Below, in pieces: positions 34,673 through 42,897 of a DNA stretch of 64,000 bases (its first letter is position 1; every line of letters begins with the position of its first letter). The DNA comes from Bradyrhizobium amphicarpaeae (lineage in GTDB: Bacteria; Pseudomonadota; Alphaproteobacteria; Rhizobiales; Xanthobacteraceae). The notes under the pieces were generated by a model. It was not told the DNA's origin and ran no database searches. It saw only the letters and a program-made list of their open reading frames with translations. The position numbers and the translations under genes were made by a program. The DNA lies in assembly GCF_002266435.3 (NCBI RefSeq), contig NZ_CP029426.2, forward strand, positions 6,416,001-6,480,000, in the 5' to 3' direction.

Positions 34673-35575
34673 CTAGTTCCTGATGTCCATGGCGCTGCGC
34701 AGGCCGTCCGAGAGCAGGTTGAAGCAGATCGAGACCGCGAAGATCATAGCGCCCGGCAAAGCGGCAACCCACGGATTGACGTAGATCGCGGTGCGGAGCG
34801 TGTTGAGCATCAGGCCCCATTCAGGCTCCGGCGGCTTGGTGCCGAGGCCGAGGAAGGAGAGACCTGCCGCGAGGATCATCGAGACCGAGATCAGGCTGGT
34901 CGCATAGACGAAGATCGAGCCGAGCACGTTGCCGAGGATATGCACGCGCATGATGGTAAAGGGTCCGGCGCCTGAGGCCCGCGCGGCCTCGACGAAGTCC
35001 ATGTTGCGCACGCCCGTGGTGACGCTTTCGGCGACGCGGGTGATCTGCGGCACGAACACGACCGTCAACGACACGATGGAATTGAGGATGCCGGCCCCCA
35101 GCGCGCCGGAGATCGCGATCGCCAACAATACCGAGGGAAAGGCGTAGAACACGTCGATCGTGCGCATGATCGCGGTGTTGATCTTGCCGCCGACATAGCC
35201 GGCGACGAGGCCGAGCGAGGTGCCGATTCCAAACGCAAGGATCACGGGCAGGATGCCGATCACCAGCGACAGCCGCCCGCCATAGATCAGCCGCGCCAGC
35301 ATGTCGCGGCCGAGCTCGTCGGTGCCGAGCGGGTAGCCCGGCGTACCGATGTGGCGCAGGCGCCGGATCATCGAGCCTTTGTAGGGATCTTCCAGGCCGA
35401 GCCATGGCGCGAGGATCGCAGACAGGAAGATCAGCAGCAGCACCAGCGCGCAGGCCATGCTGACCTTGTCACGCCGGATCCGGCGGCCGACGGTCGCCCA
35501 ATAACCGCGCGCCTTGGTCGCGGGCGCAGCCTGCAGCGCGGCGTCTGCGGTGGCGGATAACGGAAGCTCGCTCAT
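34673..35575 (-). CDS. Peptide/opine-type ABC transporter permease (DppC-like)
   Basis: The protein has 300 residues. The start MSELPLSATADAALQ is chosen because residues upstream derive from a class F repeat. The N-terminal OppC helix is VSMACALVLLLIFLSAIL, followed by YPLGTDELGRDMLARLIYG and five helices of the binding-protein-dependent permease domain. The EAA loop is EAARASGAGPFTIMRVHIL. GLSFLGLGTKPPEPEWG is typical for DppC. It forms the channel with the DppB-like protein. A class F repeat lies between the two permease genes. Confidence 0.94.
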   Translation of the reverse strand: MSELPLSATADAALQAAPATKARGYWATVGRRIRRDKVSMACALVLLLIFLSAILAPWLGLEDPYKGSMIRRLRHIGTPGYPLGTDELGRDMLARLIYGGRLSLVIGILPVILAFGIGTSLGLVAGYVGGKINTAIMRTIDVFYAFPSVLLAIAISGALGAGILNSIVSLTVVFVPQITRVAESVTTGVRNMDFVEAARASGAGPFTIMRVHILGNVLGSIFVYATSLISVSMILAAGLSFLGLGTKPPEPEWGLMLNTLRTAIYVNPWVAALPGAMIFAVSICFNLLSDGLRSAMDIRN

Positions 35576-35630
35576 CGGCAGGCTCCCGGTGAGCAATGGG
35601 TCACTCGATGCAAGTCGAAGCGGCGGTGCA

Positions 35631-35751
35631 CCTCTCCCGCTTGCGGGAGAGGTCGCGCCGCAGGCGCGGGTGAGGGTTCTCTCCACTCGGGGGTTCTCGC
35701 GAGGAGAGACACCCTCTCCCCAACCCTCCCCCGCAGGCGGGGGAGGGAGCG
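35631..35751. repeat. Class F intergenic repeat inside the ABC operon
   Basis: It contains the perfect hairpin CCTCTCCCGCTTGCGGGAGAGG, plus CGCCGCAGGCG. The end has a second hairpin, CCCTCCCCCGCAGGCGGGGG. It lies between the dppB-like and dppC-like genes of one operon. Related copies are at 36763 and 53014. Confidence 0.8.
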
Positions 35752-35791
35752 CACTGCCGTCGCGGCTATAGCTGGGCTCGATCTCATCCCA

Positions 35792-36745
35792 CTAGCCCCG
35801 CTTGATGCGCGGGTCGATCGCGGCTTGCGCGATGTCGACCATGAGATTGAGGAATACGAAGAACAGCGCCAGGACCAGGATCGTGCCTTGCAGCAGCGGC
35901 AGGTCGCGCTGGAAGATCGCGGAGTTGAGCAGGAAGCCAGAGCCCGGCCAGGAGAACACCGTCTCGATCAGGATCGAGCCGCCGAGCATGTAACCCAATT
36001 GAAGCCCCATCACCGCCAGCGCGGTCGGCGCGGCGTTCTTGATGACGTGGCGGAACACGCCGCGCTCGTGCAGCCCCTTGGCGCGCAAGGCCTCGACGAA
36101 ATCCTGGCTGAGGATGTCGCCGGTCAGCGCGCGCACCGTGCGGGTGACGATGCCCATCGGAATCACCGAGGTCGTGATCGCCGGCAGCACGAGATATTTC
36201 AGATGCGCCCAGTCCCAGGCCCAGGAGTTGGAGCCGTTCGGCCCGGCGCCGACCGCAGGCAGCCAGTTGAGCTGAACCGAGAAGATGATGACGAGCACCA
36301 TGCCGAGCCAGTAATGCGGCACCGACACGCCCGCGATGGCAAAGGACGTCGCGAGCTTGTCGATCCAGGTCTCGCGGAAATAGCCGGCGATCAGGCCGAG
36401 CAGGATGCCCATTGTGAAGCCGATGATCGCGGCGGCAATCGCCAGCGTGACGGTATTGCTGACGGCGCGCATGACTTCGGCGAGCACGGGGCGCCCCGTC
36501 GCGATGGAATTGCCGAGATCGCCGTGGAGGGCGCGAAGCAGCCACAGCCCGAACTGCACCGGCAGCGGGCGGTCAAAGCCGTAGGCCGTGCGCAGCTGAG
36601 CCGCGAGCTCCTGCGAGGCATCCGCGGGGAGCACGGCGACGAGCGGATCGCCCGGCGTGATGTGCACGAGGAGGAAGCACACCAGCGCAACGCTGATGAC
36701 GATCGGAATGACGTAGACGATGCGTCTGGCGATATAGGCGAGCAC
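35792..36745 (-). CDS. Peptide/opine-type ABC transporter permease (DppB-like)
   Basis: The protein has 317 residues. The start MLAYIARRIVYVIPIVISVA is the usual DppB N-terminal helix. FLLVHITPGDPL and LRTAYGFDRPLPVQFGLWL follow. Six helices and the EAA loop EALRAKGLHERGVFRHVIKN are seen. VFSWPGSGFLLNSAIFQRDLP is characteristic of the family C-terminus. It makes a heterodimeric inner-membrane channel with the DppC-like protein. It is separated from the binding-protein gene by another class F repeat. Confidence 0.94.
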   Translation of the reverse strand: MLAYIARRIVYVIPIVISVALVCFLLVHITPGDPLVAVLPADASQELAAQLRTAYGFDRPLPVQFGLWLLRALHGDLGNSIATGRPVLAEVMRAVSNTVTLAIAAAIIGFTMGILLGLIAGYFRETWIDKLATSFAIAGVSVPHYWLGMVLVIIFSVQLNWLPAVGAGPNGSNSWAWDWAHLKYLVLPAITTSVIPMGIVTRTVRALTGDILSQDFVEALRAKGLHERGVFRHVIKNAAPTALAVMGLQLGYMLGGSILIETVFSWPGSGFLLNSAIFQRDLPLLQGTILVLALFFVFLNLMVDIAQAAIDPRIKRG

Positions 36746-36762
36746 GTTGTTTCTTCTCTGTC

Positions 36763-36919
36763 CTTCTCCCCTTGTGGGAGAAGGTGGCGCGAAGCGCCGG
36801 ATGAGGGGTATCTATCCGCGGATGCAATTGCGTCAGTTGAGGGGTCCACATTCGCGGAGAGAACCCCTCACCCGGCTTCGCTAACGCGAAGCCACCCTCT
36901 CCCACAAGGGGAGAGGGTG
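36763..36919. repeat. Class F intergenic repeat between binding-protein and permease genes
   Basis: The left arm CTTCTCCCCTTGTGGGAGAA plus GGTGGCGCGAAGCGCC is mirrored by GGCTTCGCTAACGCGAAGCC and CCTCTCCCACAAGGGGAGAG at the right. The whole element could fold into a long hairpin in the operon mRNA. Confidence 0.8.
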
Positions 36920-36941
36920 CACCGAGTTCAGTGCTAGCACC

Positions 36942-38594
36942 TCACTCCTTCATCGACACCAGCGAGAAGTCGATGAACCAGCTCTTCGGCTGCACGACGC
37001 CCGTGACCTTCGGGCTCATCGCGCGCGGGCCGACGTCGTGGGCCACGTAGAGGAAAGCAGCGTCATCGACGGAGGCTGCATGCAGCTCGGCGAGTGCGGC
37101 GTCACGCGCGGCGGGATCGAAGGTCTGGCGCGCCTTCTTCACCAGCTCGTCGAACTTGGGGTTGTTGATGAAACCCCAATTGTTCGAGACCGGCGGGGCC
37201 ATGCCCGATTGCAGGAAGCGCACCAGCGCGAAGAACGGGTCCATCGCCGCATAGGTGACGTTGGTGGCATTCGAACCATTCGCGCTGGGGTCCTTGGCGC
37301 CGCGACGCCAATTGGTGAACAGCGTGTTCCACTCGATGACGTCGAGCTTCACGTCGAAATAGCATTCGGCCAGCGCCTGCTGGAGATATTCGTTCATCGC
37401 CAACGGCTGCATCTGGCCCGAACCGGACGCCGACGTCTGCGTCTTCACCGTCAGCTTCTTGTTGGGACCGAAGCCGGCCTCCTGCATCAGCTTCTGCGCA
37501 GCCGCCTTGTCGTACTTGATCTCGAAAGTCGGCTTGCCGCGCCAGGGATGGCCGGGCTCGAAGGTGCCGGTCGCGGGCACCATGAGGCCGGCGAGCAAGC
37601 CGTCCTTGAGGCCTTCACGATCGATACAGAGGTTCGCGGCCTTGCGTACGCGGATGTCGTTCCAGGGCGAACCCTCGACCCGCGAGAACTGCCATGGCCA
37701 GACATGCGGCTGCTCGTTGGCGTAGAGCTTGAAGCCGCGCTGCTTCAGCTCGGGCAGCGCGTCCGGCGCCGGCGCCTCGACCCAATCGACCTGCCCCGAG
37801 AGCAGCGCCGCGGTGCGCGCGTTGGCCTCCGGCATCGGCAGCAGCACCATCTTGTCGACCTTGGGCACGCGCGCCTTGTCCCAATAATTCGCGTTCTTGA
37901 CGAGCTCGAGCCGCTCGCGCGGCGTGAAGCTCGCCATCTTCCACGGGCCGGTGCCCGCGGCATCCTTGGCAAACGCAGTCCATGCGGCCTGCGACTTGGC
38001 CTTGGCATCGGCGCCTTCGGCCTTGTCGTAGAAGTGCTGCCACTTCGCCGGGCTCGCCATGAACAGATTGGTGAGGTTGATCGGCAGGAAGCTGTCGGGC
38101 TCCTTGGTGGTGAGCTCGACGGTCATGTCGTCGATCTTCTTCGCGGAGGCCAGCGTCGGCATACGCGAGGCCGTGACGCCGACCTGGCTGGCGTCGAATT
38201 GCGGCGCGTCCTGCTTCAGCACCTTGTCGACGTTCCACACCACGGCATCCGCATTGAACGGCGAGCCGTCGTGGAAGGTGACGCCGGGGCGCAGCTTGAA
38301 GGTCCATTTGGTCTTGTCGGCATCGTCGACCTTCCATTCGGTCGCAAGGCCGGGAATCACCACGCTCGCCTTCTCGGCGGAGGACAGGTCCCAGCCGGTC
38401 AGCGCGTCGTACATGGTGAGGCCGGTGAAGCGATTGCCTTCAAAACCCTGATCCGGCTGGCCCAGCGTGCGCGGAATATCGGCAGCGGTCATGCCGATGC
38501 GCAGCACGGTCTCGGCGCTGACCGCACGCGGCCATGCAGCCGCCGTCGTTAGAGCGAGCACCGCGACCAATGCCGCGCGTGTGGTTTTCTTCAT
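36942..38594 (-). CDS. ABC transporter substrate-binding protein, family 5 (peptide/opine)
   Basis: The protein has 550 residues. The start MKKTTRAALVAVLALTT is placed at the second of two ATGs, since GAGGCG would otherwise touch the first one. The signal peptide ends AVSA-ETVLRIG (about residue 27). The family 5 core includes DPxK-type TKWTFKLRPGVTFHDGSPFN (about 94-113), WNVDKVL, and NLCIDREGLKDGL (about 318). It binds the substrate in the periplasm for the permeases downstream. It is the first gene of the seven-gene operon. It is about as long as, and similar to, the protein on the other side of the divergent promoter region. Confidence 0.94.
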   Translation of the reverse strand: MKKTTRAALVAVLALTTAAAWPRAVSAETVLRIGMTAADIPRTLGQPDQGFEGNRFTGLTMYDALTGWDLSSAEKASVVIPGLATEWKVDDADKTKWTFKLRPGVTFHDGSPFNADAVVWNVDKVLKQDAPQFDASQVGVTASRMPTLASAKKIDDMTVELTTKEPDSFLPINLTNLFMASPAKWQHFYDKAEGADAKAKSQAAWTAFAKDAAGTGPWKMASFTPRERLELVKNANYWDKARVPKVDKMVLLPMPEANARTAALLSGQVDWVEAPAPDALPELKQRGFKLYANEQPHVWPWQFSRVEGSPWNDIRVRKAANLCIDREGLKDGLLAGLMVPATGTFEPGHPWRGKPTFEIKYDKAAAQKLMQEAGFGPNKKLTVKTQTSASGSGQMQPLAMNEYLQQALAECYFDVKLDVIEWNTLFTNWRRGAKDPSANGSNATNVTYAAMDPFFALVRFLQSGMAPPVSNNWGFINNPKFDELVKKARQTFDPAARDAALAELHAASVDDAAFLYVAHDVGPRAMSPKVTGVVQPKSWFIDFSLVSMKE

Positions 38595-38637
38595 AAGCAT
38601 CGCCTCAATCCTTTTCCGGCTTCGATGACTATTTTTG

Positions 38638-38654
38638 ATGCAATCGTATGCAAT
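38638..38654. promoter_or_regulatory. Possible operator: direct ATGCAAT repeat in the divergent region
   Basis: ATGCAATCGTATGCAAT contains two ATGCAAT units 10 bases apart with internal partial dyad TGCA-N6-TGCA. It lies 44 bases from one binding-protein start and about 150 bases from the other, a position suited to a shared regulator such as a GntR/FCD protein. No regulator gene is adjacent, so this is only suggestive. Confidence 0.35.
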
Positions 38655-38799
38655 GGCTATGCCAAGGAGAAACTTTTTCTGCGAATTGCCCCTGCGACGA
38701 CAAGTCTTTGTGATCTCGAGCGTACAATCGCCTCTCGCTGCCTATTCTGGCATCAAGATTGCAGGTTTGGTCCCTGATTCTCTCTGGGGGCTTTGGACC

Positions 38800-40395
38800 A
38801 TGCGTATTCGCCTATCGACTTGTCTCGCCGTGCTTGCACTGGCGTTGTCCGCAATCTCGGCGCGCGCCGAAACGGTGGTGCGCTACGGCATCTCGATGGC
38901 GGACATTCCGCTGACCACCGGCCAGCCTGATCGCGGCGCCGGCGCCTATCAGTTCACGGCCTACACGATTTACGATCCGCTGGTGGCGTGGGAGATGGAC
39001 GTCGCCGACCGCCCGGGCAAGCTGGTGCCAGGGCTCGCAACCGAGTGGAAGGTGGACGACAAGGACAAGACCAAATGGCGCTTCACGTTGCGCAAGGGCG
39101 TGAAGTTTCACGATGGCAGCGAGTTCAACGCCGACGCGGTGATCTGGAATCTGGACAAGGTGCTGAACGACAAGGCGCCGCAATTCGACAAGCGGCAAAG
39201 CGCACAGGTGAAGACGCGGCTTCCTTCGGTCGCGAGCTACGCCAAGATCGACGATTCCACGGTGGAGATCACCACCAAGACGGTCGACTCCTTCTTTCCC
39301 TATCAGATGCTGTGGTTCCTGGTGTCCAGCCCGGCGCAATACGAGAAGCTCGGCAAGGACTGGGACAAGTTCGCCAGTCAGCCCTCCGGCACCGGCCCGT
39401 TCAAGCTGACCAAGCTGGTGCCGCGCGAGCTCGCGGAGCTGACGAAGAATCCGGACTACTGGAACAAGAAGCGGATTCCCAAGGTCGACAAGCTCGTGCT
39501 GGTGCCGATGCCGGAAGCGCTGACGCGCACCAATGCGCTGCTGGCGGGGCAAGTCGATCTGATCGAAACGCCGGCGCCGGACGCCGTGCCGCAGCTGAAA
39601 GCCGCCGGCATGAAGCTGGTCGACAACGTCACGCCGCATGTCTGGAATTATCACCTCAGCGTGCTGCCGGGCTCGCCCTGGACCGACATCCGCCTGCGCA
39701 AGGCGCTGAACCTCGCGATCGACCGCGACGCCGTCGTCGGCCTGATGAACGGCCTCGCAAAACCCGCCAAGGGCCAGGTCGATCCCTCGAGCCCGTGGTT
39801 CGGCAAGCCGACCTTCGACATCAAGTATGATCTGGCCGCCGCCAAGAAGCTGGTCGAAGAGGCTGGCTACTCCAAGGCCAAGCCGCTGAAGACCACCTTC
39901 ATCATCGCACAGGGCGGCACCGGCCAGATGCTGTCGCTGCCGATGAACGAATTCCTGCAGCAGAGCTTCAAGGAGATCGGCATCGACATCGACTTCAAGG
40001 TCGTCGAGCTCGAGACGCTCTATACGCATTGGCGCAAGGGCGCGGCCGACGAGATCAATGCCGGCATCACCGCCAACAACATCGCCTACGTCACGTCCGA
40101 TCCCCTCTACGCCATCGTCCGGTTCTTCCATTCCGGGCAGATCGCGCCGGTCGGCGTCAACTGGGGCGGCTACAAGAACCCGAAGGTGGATGCGCTGATC
40201 GACGAAGCCAAGCAGACCTTCGACAGCGCCAAGCAGGACGAATTGCTGGCGCAGGCGCATGCGTTGATCGTGGACGACGCCGCGCTGGTCTGGGTCGTCC
40301 ACGACACCAACCCGCACGCGCTGTCGCCGAAGATCAAGCAGTTCGTGCAGGCCCAGCACTGGTTCCAGGATCTCACGACGATCGGGGTGGAGTGA
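38800..40395 (+). CDS. ABC transporter substrate-binding protein, family 5, orphan paralogue
   Basis: The protein has 531 residues. The start MRIRLSTCLAVLALALSA follows TCTGGGGG; a frame open to 38635 has no signal-like beginning. The signal peptide ends ARA-ETVVRYG. Core features are TKWRFTLRKGVKFHDGSEFN, WNLDKVL, GTGPFKLTKLVPRELAEL and NLAIDRDAVVGLM. Long stretches match the binding protein at 36942-38594, so this is a duplicated receptor. No permease follows it. It presumably feeds the divergent transporter with a second ligand. Confidence 0.94.
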   Translation: MRIRLSTCLAVLALALSAISARAETVVRYGISMADIPLTTGQPDRGAGAYQFTAYTIYDPLVAWEMDVADRPGKLVPGLATEWKVDDKDKTKWRFTLRKGVKFHDGSEFNADAVIWNLDKVLNDKAPQFDKRQSAQVKTRLPSVASYAKIDDSTVEITTKTVDSFFPYQMLWFLVSSPAQYEKLGKDWDKFASQPSGTGPFKLTKLVPRELAELTKNPDYWNKKRIPKVDKLVLVPMPEALTRTNALLAGQVDLIETPAPDAVPQLKAAGMKLVDNVTPHVWNYHLSVLPGSPWTDIRLRKALNLAIDRDAVVGLMNGLAKPAKGQVDPSSPWFGKPTFDIKYDLAAAKKLVEEAGYSKAKPLKTTFIIAQGGTGQMLSLPMNEFLQQSFKEIGIDIDFKVVELETLYTHWRKGAADEINAGITANNIAYVTSDPLYAIVRFFHSGQIAPVGVNWGGYKNPKVDALIDEAKQTFDSAKQDELLAQAHALIVDDAALVWVVHDTNPHALSPKIKQFVQAQHWFQDLTTIGVE

Positions 40396-40412
40396 GGCGA
40401 CGAACGCAGACG

Positions 40413-40504
40413 CCGTAGGGTGGGCAAAGCGAAGCGTGCCCACCATTTCCTCCTTGCGGAGCAAGTTGGTGGGCACGGCGCTACGCGCCTTTGCCCACCC
40501 GACG
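40413..40504. repeat. Class E intergenic inverted repeat
   Basis: The left arm CGTAGGGTGGGCAAAGCGAA to GCGTGCCCACC is mirrored by GGTGGGCACGGCGCTACGCG to TTGCCCACCC. It lies between the converging binding-protein and cyclase genes. Confidence 0.85.
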
Positions 40505-40520
40505 AAAGCGGTGACGGCCG

Positions 40521-42752
40521 CTACTTCGTCAGCAGCGCAAAAGCCCCGGTCCAGCCCTCCGCCGGCGGATTGAGCTGGAAATCCTTGATCCTCGCCTCGT
40601 AGAGCCTGAACAGCTTCTCCAGGGTATCGGCGTCCTCGCCCTTGCGCCCGCGTTCGATCGCGTCCAGTGCGCCCTGCCAGTCACGGCTGCGGTAGCAGGC
40701 GAGCGTCTCAATGGTGATGTTGCGCAGGCGCTGGAAGGCGGCCGAATGCATCACGTCCTCGCGGCCCGCGATGGCGTAGATCACCTCGGGTTCGGTCTTG
40801 CCCTTGACCATGATGAAGTCGAGCTCGAGGATCGCGAACTTGTCCTTGACGGCAAGCGCAGTCCTGGATCCCACGATGATGGGAAAGCCGTATTCCTTCG
40901 ACTGGCCTTCTAGCCGTGAAGCCAGGTTCACGCTGTCGCCGAGCACCGAATAGTTCTTCTTCAGGTCCGAGCCCATGTTGCCGACCACGCCGATGCCGGT
41001 GTTGAGGCCGATGCCGACATTGAGCGGGATGTAGACATGGCCGCCCTCGGCCGCCTCCTGCTCGCGCTCCTTGTTGACCGCGTCGATCCGCTCGAGCATC
41101 TGGATCGCGGCCTCGCAGGCGTTGACCTCGTGCTCGGCGTCGTCGAGCGGCGCGTTCCAGAACGCCATGATGGCGTCGCCCATATATTTGTCGATATAGC
41201 CTTTCCGCTCGATGATCACGTCGGTGAGCGGCGTCAGGAAGCGGTTCATCAGCGCGATCAGGCCTTGCGGGTCGTGCTTGTAGCTCTCCGAGATCGTGGT
41301 GAAGCCGCGCACGTCGGAGAACATGATCGTCATCTCGCGCTCCTCGCCGCCGAGCACGAGCTTCTCCGGCGACTGCGCCAGCTGCTCGACCAGGACCGGC
41401 GACATGTATTGCGCGAACTGTCCGCGGATCTGCACGCGCTGCCGTTGCTCGCGCACGAAGCTCGCGAAGATCAGGGTCAGATAGACCGCCGTGGTCGAGA
41501 GCAGCGGATAGGTGAAATCGATCAGGTAGCGGTACTGCGCGTAGAAGAACCAGGACACGCCGATCAGGATGGCGGCGAAGGTCGCCCCCGCGAGCACCAG
41601 GCGCACCGGGCCGAGATTCGGCGTGAAGATGATCACCAGGATGCCGATGACGAGCGCGGCGAGCAGCTCGACGCCGAGCGCATAGTTCGGCTGGGAGATC
41701 ACCGCGCCGCTCAGCACGCTCTCCAGCACCTGGGCGTGGATCTCGACCCCCGGCATGGCCCGGGAGACCGGCGTGGTCTTGATGTCGTTCAATCCGCCCG
41801 CGGACGTGCCGACCAGCACCAGCTTGCCGGCGATCCTCGAAGGCGGCAGGCTATTGTCGAGCACGTCGACCGCGGACACGTAGATCGAGGGATCCCGGCG
41901 GGCATAGTGCACCCAGAGCTGACCGTTCTTGTCGGTCGGAATTTCCGCGCCCTTGAGACGGATCGACCTGATACCGGCCTTGTCCGTGCGGACCAGCAAG
42001 GTCGGTGTCCCCGTGACGACGCGCAGGATCTCGAGGCTGAGCGAGGGCATGATGTTGCCCTGGGCGCGCATGATCATCGGCACGCGGCGGATCAAGCCGT
42101 CTCGCTCGGTCCGGATCGAGAACAGCCCGCGACCGGCCGCGATCTTCTCGATCTCAGGCACGTTGCGGAGCAGGCCGGGGAATTCGAACAGGAAACGCTC
42201 GGCGCCCTCCTCCCCGACCGTGGCCACGCCAGTGAACGGAAGTGATTTGTCGAGTTCGGACAGGACCTCCGGAAGCCCGGTCTCGCCCAGCACGACGCGC
42301 GAGCGCTTGATGGCATCGGCGAGGACTTGGTCGTTGCTCGGCAGCTCGCGCAGCTTGGCGCGGGTGGCGTCGTCCAGATAGCGCATCTGACTCGCGACCA
42401 GATCCGGGTTGAGCCGGTCGGGCTCCGAGAACACCACGTCGAAGCCGATCGCCACCGCGCCGTTGTTGGTGAGGTTCTGGATCAGGTCGGCGATGCGCGT
42501 GCGCGGCCATGGCCACTGGCCGAGCCTGGCGAGGCTCTTGTCGTCGATGTCGACGATGACGACCGGCCGTGCCGCCTTGTGGCGCGGGTCGATCAGCTGG
42601 AACATGTCGAAGGTGCGCAGCCGCAATTCCTGGATCGGCGGCGGGTCCCACAGGCGCGCGCCGGCGAACACGACCAGCAGCGCAAGGCACATCAGCCGCG
42701 CAAAGCCCAGCTTCCGCGCAAACCACCGCCGCAGGATCTTGAGACGTTTCAT
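40521..42752 (-). CDS. CHASE2-domain class III adenylate cyclase
   Basis: The 743-residue protein has a first membrane helix (about 18-32), a CHASE2 extracytoplasmic sensor (about 40-350, with PVVIVDIDDKSLARLGQWPW) and three further helices (about 358-430). A class III cyclase domain runs from about 470 to 665. Metal-binding Asps are D480 (MFSDVRGFT) and D526 (YMGDAIMAF). The base-specifying pair is K522 and S602 (KNYSVLGD), and the transition-state residues are N609 and R613. All essential residues are present, and Lys with Ser/Thr favours ATP over GTP. The signal sensed by CHASE2 is unknown. It is transcribed from 145 bases downstream of the adhesin gene. Confidence 0.94.
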   Translation of the reverse strand: MKRLKILRRWFARKLGFARLMCLALLVVFAGARLWDPPPIQELRLRTFDMFQLIDPRHKAARPVVIVDIDDKSLARLGQWPWPRTRIADLIQNLTNNGAVAIGFDVVFSEPDRLNPDLVASQMRYLDDATRAKLRELPSNDQVLADAIKRSRVVLGETGLPEVLSELDKSLPFTGVATVGEEGAERFLFEFPGLLRNVPEIEKIAAGRGLFSIRTERDGLIRRVPMIMRAQGNIMPSLSLEILRVVTGTPTLLVRTDKAGIRSIRLKGAEIPTDKNGQLWVHYARRDPSIYVSAVDVLDNSLPPSRIAGKLVLVGTSAGGLNDIKTTPVSRAMPGVEIHAQVLESVLSGAVISQPNYALGVELLAALVIGILVIIFTPNLGPVRLVLAGATFAAILIGVSWFFYAQYRYLIDFTYPLLSTTAVYLTLIFASFVREQRQRVQIRGQFAQYMSPVLVEQLAQSPEKLVLGGEEREMTIMFSDVRGFTTISESYKHDPQGLIALMNRFLTPLTDVIIERKGYIDKYMGDAIMAFWNAPLDDAEHEVNACEAAIQMLERIDAVNKEREQEAAEGGHVYIPLNVGIGLNTGIGVVGNMGSDLKKNYSVLGDSVNLASRLEGQSKEYGFPIIVGSRTALAVKDKFAILELDFIMVKGKTEPEVIYAIAGREDVMHSAAFQRLRNITIETLACYRSRDWQGALDAIERGRKGEDADTLEKLFRLYEARIKDFQLNPPAEGWTGAFALLTK

Positions 42753-42897
42753 GCTGGTAGGACTTCCTGCCTCGCATCGTGCCGTGCGCTCCGATCATGG
42801 AGCGTCGGCGCGCGATTGGCTATTCCCGGGATGCGGAGGACATGGATTTTTTGCCGCGGGCGAGCCGTGCGCGGGCCGGCGGAGGCGCGACCGTCCA

